Source: JBFKOL01 sp041628815 (GTDB lineage Bacteria; Bacteroidota; Bacteroidia; Chitinophagales; Saprospiraceae). Taken from it: a stretch of DNA of 7,771 nucleotides. This document shows positions 1-5,988 of the stretch, piece by piece. Position numbers and translations under genes: made by a program. Positions within the stretch are counted from its first letter, which is position 1. Each line of letters begins with the position of its first letter. The stretch spans positions 1-7,771 of the forward strand of contig JBFKOL010000195.1 in assembly GCA_041628815.1 (NCBI GenBank), written 5' to 3'. The notes beneath the pieces were generated by a model. It was not told the DNA's origin. It searched no databases and saw nothing but the letters and a program-made list of their open reading frames with translations.

Positions 1-281
1 GCCTGCGCTTGTTTAAATGAGTTATGGCAGCGGGCAGGCTCGTGCTGCTGAATATGGCGGGAGTGGAGCACCGTTTCGGGCTCAATAATGCATGCTTTAA
101 CCGATTTGGAATAGAAAAATACCTGCTTCTCCATCCTGCTTTTTGCAGGCGTGTCATCCTTAAAGCTTATATTTCCTATGAATACTTCTTCTGACAACGG
201 AAAATGCGCAGGATAAGACGCTACGGCATTTTTGCTCTTGATCGCCATTGGCAGCAGCACAGGTCCTTCTTGGTAAACCAT
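1..281 (-). CDS. Unrecognised ORF, N-terminal part only (continues past the left edge)
   Basis: An open frame reads leftward from an ATG at 281-279 to the window edge without a stop, giving about 93 codons. The frame is closed upstream by a TGA at 323-321, so this ATG is the only ATG start available. The product begins MVYQEGPVLLPMAIK and is mixed hydrophilic. I see no signal peptide or membrane segment, and no motif I can place in a family. No Shine-Dalgarno is visible, which is normal for Bacteroidota. It lies 188 bases downstream of the serine hydrolase gene on the same strand, so co-transcription is possible but not shown. Because the C-terminal part is missing and no family is recognised, it could be a real gene or a chance open frame. 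Confidence 0.38.
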   Translation of the reverse strand, partial: MVYQEGPVLLPMAIKSKNAVASYPAHFPLSEEVFIGNISFKDDTPAKSRMEKQVFFYSKSVKACIIEPETVLHSRHIQQHEPARCHNSFKQAQ

Positions 282-446
282 GATATCAAGAAGAAATGCA
301 TTGAAAATCGCACTAGAATATCAATAAACCGATTAGAAATATGAACGGAGGGGGTTCCTTTTTAGAGCGATGCCAATCAATGCTGATAATCAGTCACTTA
401 TATCAACAATACAAGTTCATTTGAAATTTAACCGGACAGTAATGAA

Positions 447-472
447 TAAGAATTATGAATTTATAATTCTTA
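447..472 (-). terminator. AT-rich perfect hairpin overlapping the stop codon of the serine hydrolase gene
   Basis: TAAGAATTAT (447-456) and ATAATTCTTA (463-472) are perfect inverted repeats, a 10-bp stem around the 6-base loop GAATTT. The outer end of the stem includes the TAA stop codon of the serine hydrolase (472-470). The stem is nearly all A/T and is not followed by a clear U-tract on the minus strand, so it is not a classic intrinsic terminator. It could act as a weak terminator or 3' mRNA stabiliser, or simply be part of the AT-rich repeat in this stretch. Confidence 0.4.
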
Positions 473-484
473 ATTCTTAATTAA
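463..484. repeat. Short tandem heptamer TAATTCT at the 3' end of the hydrolase gene
   Basis: From about 464 the plus strand reads TAATTCT, TAATTCT, TAATT: two full copies and a partial third of a 7-base unit. The array overlaps one arm of the hairpin at 447-472 and also encodes the last residues (LIKN) of the serine hydrolase. AT-rich heptamers of the AATTATG/AATTCTT kind are, from memory, frequent in Bacteroidota intergenic DNA. Here the repeat appears to have entered the coding end. Confidence 0.45.
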
Positions 485-1939
485 CTCAAACTCCCCATTC
501 ACTGTTACCGCAATTGCCTGGCCGTCTGAATTCAAAGCAAAATCAAATGAGGCCCCGTCATTTCTGTCGAAAAAGAGACTTGGTCCTTCAGGCAGGATGG
601 TATACGATTCATCGTTCCAGCGTTGAGCCACTTCGAGGTTGTCATTCTTCAAGGCGATATCGATCGTAAATCGATCGCTTCCTGGCAAAACAAAAGTACC
701 TGAGAACTTATTCTTTTCGGCAACGCTCATCGCGATGACTTTTTTTATGGTCGGTTTGTAGATGTTCCAGCCATATTCCCTGGAAACAGCACGAAGAATT
801 TCATTGATCAAGGCACTCCCATTGTCACCATTCGTCATAAGAGCCATACCCTGTCCCATGTCAGCAAAGGCTACCAGTTGGCACCTGAACCCTTCATTGG
901 ATCCTCCGTGTCCGAATCGCAAAGAATCTGTTTCCCCGTTTAGCGCGAATCCAAGTCCCCAGTCTCCAAGGTGTTTGGTCAACATCGCCTGTGCAGTCGA
1001 TGTTGTGATCCATTGGTTTTCGACCCCGGTAAAGGCTTTTTGTACAGCAATGGCAAAACGGGCGAGATCGGACGGTGTAGTCCATAGACCTGCAGCTGCC
1101 TTTTCGGGGTAGGTGTGCCATCCACCATTCACTTCATTTCCATTACCACGATGACCCACAGCCGCATTTGAATGCCACGATTCTGGCAAGGGTTGTCTAT
1201 AAATGCTTCTCGACATGGCTAATTGGGACAACACCTCTTCTTCGGCCACCTCCTCAAATGATTTCTTTGTAATTTCTTCTATGGCGAGTTGGTAAACTGT
1301 ATAACCGCCCCCAGAATAGCGCCAAATACTTCCTGGTACTGTGTCGGCCACTATGGGATTCGAATTGGCCGGGTCAACTCCCACAAGAATTTGAACGACT
1401 GTTGGTACGTCTTCATCAGCAGCATAACCCCTGAATCCATGCACGGTCATTCCGCCGGTATGTGTCACCAGGTGACGCGTGGTCACGGGTATATCTTGGG
1501 TAAATCGATTTTCCGGGACCCGCCAGATTTGAAGATACTGGTTTACAGGTGCATCCAGATCAAGTAAACCTTTCTCTTGGAGTCGAAGCGCAATGGCTGC
1601 GGCAACGGGTTTGCTGATGGAAGCAGCCTGGAAAAGGGTTTGGTCATCGACCTTTTGAGTGCTTCCATTTTGAATCACTCCATAAGTCCGGGTCCATTTA
1701 ATCTCTCCTTCATCAAAAAATGTCATGCTGAGACCTGGCACATTGTGATGCGCCATTCGCGACACTATATCATAGATTTCTGTATCCTCACCTTCTATAA
1801 TGATGGATGGGACCAAATTTTGCTCGATTACTGTAATGATGGCCTCATGGCTTTGTTCCCTGCCCCTTTCCAGGTTGCACATGCAGCATAGCACGACCGC
1901 AAAGACGAGCAATTCTATTGCTAAGACTTTTTTTATCAT
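470..1939 (-). CDS. Exported serine hydrolase, beta-lactamase/PBP fold (class C beta-lactamase-related family)
   Basis: This 489-residue protein belongs to the serine beta-lactamase-like family (Pfam Beta-lactamase, PF00144). The N-terminus, MIKKVLAIELLVFAVVLCCMC, is a signal sequence, possibly of a lipoprotein although the cysteine context is not a textbook lipobox. The catalytic domain spans about residues 55-395. The SxxK motif is S107-I-S-K110 with the nucleophile serine. The second motif is Y208-S-G rather than the Y-x-N of true class C enzymes. H344-G-G occupies the KTG position. HTGGM at 160-164 is typical of the esterase/peptidase-like members. Residues 405-489 form a separate beta-rich tail resembling the lipocalin-like or DUF3471 extension. 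The true substrate is not predictable: esterase, D-aminopeptidase or peptidoglycan hydrolase are all possible, and antibiotic resistance should not be assumed. AGGAG (1948-1944) lies four bases before the ATG, which supports this start. It is divergent from the GH5 gene. Confidence 0.93.
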   Translation of the reverse strand: MIKKVLAIELLVFAVVLCCMCNLERGREQSHEAIITVIEQNLVPSIIIEGEDTEIYDIVSRMAHHNVPGLSMTFFDEGEIKWTRTYGVIQNGSTQKVDDQTLFQAASISKPVAAAIALRLQEKGLLDLDAPVNQYLQIWRVPENRFTQDIPVTTRHLVTHTGGMTVHGFRGYAADEDVPTVVQILVGVDPANSNPIVADTVPGSIWRYSGGGYTVYQLAIEEITKKSFEEVAEEEVLSQLAMSRSIYRQPLPESWHSNAAVGHRGNGNEVNGGWHTYPEKAAAGLWTTPSDLARFAIAVQKAFTGVENQWITTSTAQAMLTKHLGDWGLGFALNGETDSLRFGHGGSNEGFRCQLVAFADMGQGMALMTNGDNGSALINEILRAVSREYGWNIYKPTIKKVIAMSVAEKNKFSGTFVLPGSDRFTIDIALKNDNLEVAQRWNDESYTILPEGPSLFFDRNDGASFDFALNSDGQAIAVTVNGEFELIKN

Positions 1940-1943
1940 TGTT

Positions 1944-1948
1944 CTCCT
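1944..1948 (-). promoter_or_regulatory. Shine-Dalgarno-like AGGAG before the serine hydrolase start
   Basis: The minus strand reads ACAGGAGAACA directly before the ATG at 1939-1937, placing AGGAG four bases from the start codon. The spacing is slightly short. It is notable because the other genes in the window have no such motif, in line with the usual weak use of Shine-Dalgarno sites in Bacteroidota. Confidence 0.4.
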
Positions 1949-1998
1949 GTGTTGTTAAAGTGATCAATCATACTGTTTATCCTGTAAAAGGGCCATTT

Positions 1999-2008
1999 TC
2001 GATATCGA
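1999..2008. repeat. 10-bp palindrome TCGATATCGA in the divergent intergenic region
   Basis: TCGATATCGA is a perfect palindrome 60 bases upstream of the serine hydrolase start, inside the 261-base gap between the two divergent genes (1940-2200). A regulator site is possible, but similar GATC/CGAT strings occur inside coding sequence nearby, so chance is a fair explanation. Confidence 0.25.
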
Positions 2009-2130
2009 TGATACGTCTTTTGAGGAGGTACTACCGTATTTTTTATATGGATGAATGGATTGAGGCGAAGAATTGATCCTTCACCTTTCAATACCATGGA
2101 TATTCAATAGTCGATCATTACTGTGCATTT

Positions 2131-2143
2131 TACTTTCAAAGTA
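2131..2143. promoter_or_regulatory. Candidate operator: TACTTT-C-AAAGTA dyad upstream of the GH5 gene
   Basis: TACTTTCAAAGTA is a perfect 6-bp inverted repeat with a one-base centre, 57 bases before the GH5 start codon. Its location in a divergent promoter region fits a dimeric regulator binding site. I find no full Bacteroidota -7 element (TAnnTTTG) between it and the start. No regulator gene lies in the window to pair with it. Confidence 0.28.
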
Positions 2144-2200
2144 GCTTATCCCGGTTTAATATGAATGGTATATTGATGTTCCATTCAATTCAATGTTTTA

Positions 2201-4984
2201 ATGAATAGTAGAGTAATCGTGCTGCGATCAGTACATCAGGAGTATTTACTCTGTATTAAACACGCGGTTTATAGTCTACCCGTAATTGTAATTCTGATGG
2301 TAGCCGTGTTGCCGAAATCATTTGGACAGGGCTTTTTGCATACTTCCGGGAAGGCTATTACCTCTGAAAGTGGAGACACGGTACTTTTGCGCGGCATGGG
2401 GTTAGGAGGATGGATGCTTCAAGAAGGGTATATGCTCCAGACAGCAGGTTTTGCCAATGCCCAACATCAAATCAGAAAGCGCATCCGGGATTTGATCGGC
2501 ACGGAAGAAACCGACCTATTCTACGAAGCATGGCAGGACAACCATGTACGAAAAATAGACATAGATTCTTTGAAATCGTGGGGTTTCAATTCAGTTCGCC
2601 TCCCCATGCACTACAATCTATTTACACTACCTATCGAAGAGGAACCAATAGTCGGGCAAAATACCTGGCTAACGCGAGGATTTGAGCTCACCGACAGCCT
2701 CTTGTCATGGTGTAAACAAAATGAAATGTATGTCATCCTCGATTTGCACGCCGCCCCAGGCGGCCAGGGCAGGGACGAAGGCATTTCAGACTACGATCCT
2801 CAAAAGCCTTCACTTTGGGAAAGCCAGGAGAACAAGGACAAAACGGTTGCACTTTGGAAAAGAATTGCGAAATACTACAAAGACGAACCGTGGATTGCAG
2901 GCTATGACCTTATCAATGAACCCAACTGGCCCTTGGAAGGAAACATCGCTTTACGCGATCTTTATTATTCACTGACAGATTCCATTCGTTCGGTCGATAC
3001 CAACCATATCCTATTTATTGAAGGCAATTGGTTTGCGAACGACTTCACGGCGCTGACACCCCCATGGGATGATAATCTCGTGTACAGCCCACACAAGTAC
3101 TGGTCGGTCAATGACCAGGCGTCCATACAATGGGTGCTGGATATTCGCGAAGAATACGATGTGCCCATCTATTTTGGTGAATGCGGAGAAAATTCCAACC
3201 GTTGGTTTCGTGACGCTATCCGTCTTTTTGATGAATTCAACTTGGGCTGGGCCTGGTGGCCGATGAAAAAGATTGAGTCTATTTCCGGTCCACTTTCCAT
3301 AGTTAAGACCAACGGTTATCAACGGCTGCTCGACTTCTGGAATGGAGACGGTCCCAGGCCTTCAGCTGATGAGGCGAAATCGATTTTGATGGAACTAACC
3401 GAAAAGCTGAAAGTCGAGCATTGCATTTTTCAAAAAGACGTCATCGATGCCATGTTCAGGCAAGTTCGATCTGAGGAATCAAAACCATTTGTTACCAGGC
3501 AGATTCCCGGGGTAATCTATGCATCTGACTTTGATTTGGGTCAGGTGGGTTCGGCCTATTTTGATTATGAAGACGCCAATTACCAGGTTTCAACGGGTAA
3601 CTTTACAGCCTGGAACAACGGATGGGTATACCGCAATGACGGCGTTGATATTGAACCGAGCATGGACAATTTTAACACCAATGGATATAACGTAGGATGG
3701 GTAGAAGCAGGGGAGTGGATGCAATACGACATAGATGTGATTCGAGATGGAGTGTATGACGTAGCAGTGCGTACTGCAGCCAATACCTCAGCCGGACGAT
3801 TTCATTTGGCCTTGCCGGAAGGCGAACTGTCTACTATTGCCAACGTACCTGGCTCCGGTGGCTGGCAAAATTGGCAGACAGTATTGGTAAAGGATGTGAT
3901 TTTGACGCGTGAAGATCAAAAGATCCAATTCATTGCGGACGCCGCAGGCTTTAACCTGGGAAGCTTCCAGTTTGTATATAAGGATAGTACCCAGACAATT
4001 CCTTTAGTGCCTTTGTCCGCAAGAACACAAAATGAGCGATCGATTGTGGTATTCCTGAATAAACCGTTGGGGGATGTCAATTCCGATCCTTCGCTTTTTC
4101 AGGTTTTGGTCAATGGACAAGCAATTGAAATAGTTGAAACAGGTGGTAGCTTATCATCGGAAAGGGCTCTATTTATACGATTAGACCAACCATTGAGAGC
4201 AGGAGATCAGATACGCATTTCGTATACAGGCAACTCGATCTTGGGAAATGACGGAACTCTGCTACAGACTTTCAATAATCTGGCGGTATCCAATAGCTTA
4301 CTTGAAGCTTTCATTATACCGGGAAGGATTGAAGCCGAACAGTATATTACACATGCGGGGATCCAGCTCGAGAATACTTCAGATATGGGAGGGGGACAAA
4401 ATATTGGTTATCTCGATGCCGGTGATTTCGCAGAATATCAAATTCGCGTCCTTGAAGAGGGCATGTACAATCTTGATATTCGAACAGCAGCTCTCAGCGA
4501 AACCGGTGCAATAGAAATTCACCTTATCGATGAAAATGATGTCGCCATGATAGTAGGGAAATACGATTTCCCCCCGACCGGAGACTGGCAATCTTGGAAC
4601 ACCTCGAGCTTTACCGTCTATTTACCGGAGGGAAATTTTGTGATGCGCGTTTTGATAACCGCTCCATTGTTTAACATCAACTGGTTTGACTTCAGCATAT
4701 TGACGGATACAAAAGACCAAATCGGCCGATCAGACCTAAAATTGTACCCGAATCCTTCTTCAGGGATCTTGTATCTGGAAGGTCTTCTACCCGATCAACA
4801 AGCCTATCATTATTACATATATGATCAAAAAGGTCAGAATATTTTTCACCAAGTTTTAAAAGGCATTGGAGAAGTCAATGAATCAATCCGTATTGATCAA
4901 TTTGGTGAAGGTGTTTATTACTTTCTGCTCCGAGGGGAAAATGGAAAAAAGTTCGTCAGAAAATTCATAGTTGTGAGTCGATAA
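2201..4984 (+). CDS. Secreted modular glycoside hydrolase family 5 enzyme with two CBM6-like modules and a type IX sorting domain
   Basis: A 927-residue enzyme predicted to cut a beta-linked glucan or related polysaccharide outside the cell by the retaining mechanism. A long basic n-region (1-24) precedes a hydrophobic core (25-38), with cleavage likely near residue 43 (SFGQ-G). The GH5 barrel covers about 45-385: VRLP (R133), DLHAAPGGQ (H183), acid/base E240 in NEP, SPHKY (H298), nucleophile E327 in FGECG, and WAWW at 351. A helical linker follows (386-430). A CBM6 module spans about 435-595, an Ig/SWM-like domain about 600-698, and a second CBM6-like module about 705-834. The T9SS sorting domain covers about 845-925 (LYPNPSSG, then GVYYFLL and KFIV). 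Exact specificity cannot be set; DLHAAPGGQ recalls the exo-1,3-glucanase-like branch, but cellulase or mannanase activity is not excluded. The ATG at 2201 is the only ATG before the hydrophobic core; an in-frame TGA lies at 2174. No Shine-Dalgarno is seen. Confidence 0.95.
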   Translation: MNSRVIVLRSVHQEYLLCIKHAVYSLPVIVILMVAVLPKSFGQGFLHTSGKAITSESGDTVLLRGMGLGGWMLQEGYMLQTAGFANAQHQIRKRIRDLIGTEETDLFYEAWQDNHVRKIDIDSLKSWGFNSVRLPMHYNLFTLPIEEEPIVGQNTWLTRGFELTDSLLSWCKQNEMYVILDLHAAPGGQGRDEGISDYDPQKPSLWESQENKDKTVALWKRIAKYYKDEPWIAGYDLINEPNWPLEGNIALRDLYYSLTDSIRSVDTNHILFIEGNWFANDFTALTPPWDDNLVYSPHKYWSVNDQASIQWVLDIREEYDVPIYFGECGENSNRWFRDAIRLFDEFNLGWAWWPMKKIESISGPLSIVKTNGYQRLLDFWNGDGPRPSADEAKSILMELTEKLKVEHCIFQKDVIDAMFRQVRSEESKPFVTRQIPGVIYASDFDLGQVGSAYFDYEDANYQVSTGNFTAWNNGWVYRNDGVDIEPSMDNFNTNGYNVGWVEAGEWMQYDIDVIRDGVYDVAVRTAANTSAGRFHLALPEGELSTIANVPGSGGWQNWQTVLVKDVILTREDQKIQFIADAAGFNLGSFQFVYKDSTQTIPLVPLSARTQNERSIVVFLNKPLGDVNSDPSLFQVLVNGQAIEIVETGGSLSSERALFIRLDQPLRAGDQIRISYTGNSILGNDGTLLQTFNNLAVSNSLLEAFIIPGRIEAEQYITHAGIQLENTSDMGGGQNIGYLDAGDFAEYQIRVLEEGMYNLDIRTAALSETGAIEIHLIDENDVAMIVGKYDFPPTGDWQSWNTSSFTVYLPEGNFVMRVLITAPLFNINWFDFSILTDTKDQIGRSDLKLYPNPSSGILYLEGLLPDQQAYHYYIYDQKGQNIFHQVLKGIGEVNESIRIDQFGEGVYYFLLRGENGKKFVRKFIVVSR

Positions 4985-5123
4985 ATCTCGATACAAATCG
5001 TTCGTTGAGGATAGCTTTGATCAGTAGATTTTTCCTTGAAGTGGAAGTTAAACATAGTATTGTCAACATCAGTTTTTGCAATTGTGGTGTATGAACGGAA
5101 AATACTCAATACTGGTCGTGCAA

Positions 5124-5131
5124 TATTTTTG
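5124..5131 (+). promoter_or_regulatory. Candidate Bacteroidota -7 promoter element before the DUF4440-like gene
   Basis: TATTTTTG matches the TAnnTTTG -7 consensus of Bacteroidota sigma-A promoters at every fixed position. It lies 44 bases before the ATG at 5176, which would leave a leader of roughly 35-40 bases. No convincing TTTG/TTG -33 element lies at the right distance upstream, so this rests on one half of a promoter in AT-rich DNA. Confidence 0.33.
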
Positions 5132-5175
5132 CAGATATTATAAATCATCAACATCACTTAGAAACAGCGCTTAGT

Positions 5176-5625
5176 ATGACACATCTTATTTACACGGGCC
5201 TAATAATAACTTTCTCGCTGATCCATACAATGTCATCAGCACAAATCAATATTCAGGAAAAATGGAAAAAAGAAATCGCCGATACTGAAAAGGCATTTGC
5301 TACAATGGCTCAAGAAAAAGGTCTCTCCTTTGCCTTTCTCCATTTTGCTGCAGAGGATGCTGTTCTCAACAGAAATGACAGTCTTTTGATGGGCAAAACA
5401 GCTATAGCGAATTGGTTTGAACAACAACCAATGACCCCTGGAGCAACCTTGACGTGGAGTCCCGATTACATAGATGTTTCATCTTCCGGGGATCTCGGAT
5501 ACACCTATGGCCGTTATTTGTTCGGAATGACAGGACCGGATGGTCAAAAAGTGCAAAGACGCGGAGTGTTTCATACGGTATGGAAGAGACAAACTGATGG
5601 AAGCTGGAAATACGTTTGGGATTGA
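5176..5625 (+). CDS. Small exported DUF4440/SnoaL-like (NTF2-fold) protein
   Basis: This 149-residue protein starts with a clear signal peptide (about 1-22, ending TMSSA before QINIQ). The mature part resembles the DUF4440/SnoaL-like NTF2 fold. A helix with the pattern EIADTEKAFATMAQEKG (33-49) is followed by AFLHFAAEDAVLNRNDSLLMGKTAIANWF-like segments (about 53-81) and then beta strands ending in GVFHTVWKRQTDGSWKYVWD-like sequence (about 130-149). The 'tWSPDYIDVSSSGDLGYTYGRY' style strand region (93-114) is typical of this family. Members are small cone-shaped proteins that often bind ligands or have isomerase-like relatives; no catalytic role can be assigned. It lies 191 bases downstream of the GH5 gene on the same strand, with its own possible promoter element. 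No Shine-Dalgarno is visible. Confidence 0.85.
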   Translation: MTHLIYTGLIITFSLIHTMSSAQINIQEKWKKEIADTEKAFATMAQEKGLSFAFLHFAAEDAVLNRNDSLLMGKTAIANWFEQQPMTPGATLTWSPDYIDVSSSGDLGYTYGRYLFGMTGPDGQKVQRRGVFHTVWKRQTDGSWKYVWD

Positions 5626-5667
5626 TATAACGATTTTTCCGAAAACTTAAGCGCAACAGGGAGCTCT

Positions 5668-5681
5668 TGGATTTAAATCCA
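5668..5681. repeat. 14-bp perfect palindrome TGGATTTAAATCCA
   Basis: TGGATTTAAATCCA is self-complementary over its full 14 bases and lies 43 bases after the stop of the DUF4440-like gene. With no loop it cannot form a normal hairpin, so a DNA-binding site or a fragment of a larger repeat is more likely than a terminator. Confidence 0.4.
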
Positions 5682-5868
5682 TTTGGTGAAGGTCCAAGGC
5701 GAGGCCTCCGGAGTCGATTGAAGAGCTCAATCTCTCACTTCTTGGCATAAGAACACTTTTCAAGTCACGAAGATGTTGGATGATTGTGAATAGCATCAAT
5801 CTGTTTCAAAAAGCAGGCAAAGGCCCGTTACACTTTCTTTAAAGAAATTGACCCATAGAATATTTTTT

Positions 5869-5883
5869 AATCAATCAATCAAT
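5869..5883. repeat. Short tandem repeat, AATC x3 plus AAT
   Basis: AATCAATCAATCAAT is a tetranucleotide repeat of nearly four units. Its end (AATCAAT, 5877-5883) can pair with ATTGATT at 5901-5907 across a 17-base loop. It sits about 105 bases upstream of the S74 gene. Such a short tract could vary in length by slippage and change promoter geometry, but this is speculative. Confidence 0.4.
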
Positions 5884-5914
5884 AATTGGGTCATTCGCTC
5901 ATTGATTCTTGTCT

Positions 5915-5930
5915 TGTGATCAATTTCACA
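5915..5930. promoter_or_regulatory. CRP/FNR-family-type binding dyad TGTGA-N6-TCACA
   Basis: TGTGATCAATTTCACA matches the TGTGA-N6-TCACA consensus known for CRP at all ten fixed positions. Its centre is about 66 bases before the S74 gene start. A weak promoter can be drawn at TTTC (5924-5927), 18 bases, then TAATTTTC (5946-5953, one mismatch to TAnnTTTG). That promoter would put the dyad at roughly the -35 to -40 region. Bacteroidota encode CRP/FNR-superfamily regulators, but whether theirs use this motif is uncertain. Confidence 0.42.
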
Positions 5931-5988
5931 TTAAATTCTTATGTCTAATTTTCAAGATAACATCGTAGAGTTCTAACAAAAACTAACC

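Larger units (their letters stand above)
5626..5988. other. 363-base intergenic region without a convincing gene, palindrome-rich
   Basis: No frame on either strand gives a credible protein. The first part (about 5640-5830) is richer in G+C than the rest and holds several palindromes, including TGGATTTAAATCCA and two GAGCTC sites (5661-5666, 5723-5728). The second part (5840-5988) is AT-rich with AATC repeats, a distant inverted pair TGACCCA (5849-5855)/TGGGTCA (5887-5893), and a CRP-type dyad. The right part is most likely the promoter region of the S74 gene. The left part may be a decayed gene, a mobile-element remnant or an untranslated RNA; none of these can be shown here. Confidence 0.5.

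Noticed and set aside
343..362. GAAC-GGAGGGG-GTTC stem followed by CTTTTT, resembling a plus-strand terminator
   Set aside because: The stem is only four base pairs and no plus-strand gene lies upstream of it in the window.
661..680. Two CGATCG copies separated by a few bases
   Set aside because: They lie inside the serine hydrolase coding sequence and are explained by its codons (RFTIDIA); no sign of an independent site.
2019..2044. TTTG and TATTTTTT as a possible -33/-7 promoter for the GH5 gene
   Set aside because: The gap is 14 bases, shorter than the roughly 19-20 expected, the -7 element has a mismatch, and the resulting leader would be about 150 bases.
3011..3322. 103-codon minus-strand open frame inside the GH5 gene
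   Set aside because: It lies antisense to the well-supported GH5 catalytic domain, and its product matches nothing recognisable.
5647..5748. 33-codon minus-strand ORF (starts MPRSERLSS)
   Set aside because: Short, no recognised motif, no promoter or ribosome site, and it spans palindromic DNA; chance is the simplest explanation, although a decayed element remains possible.
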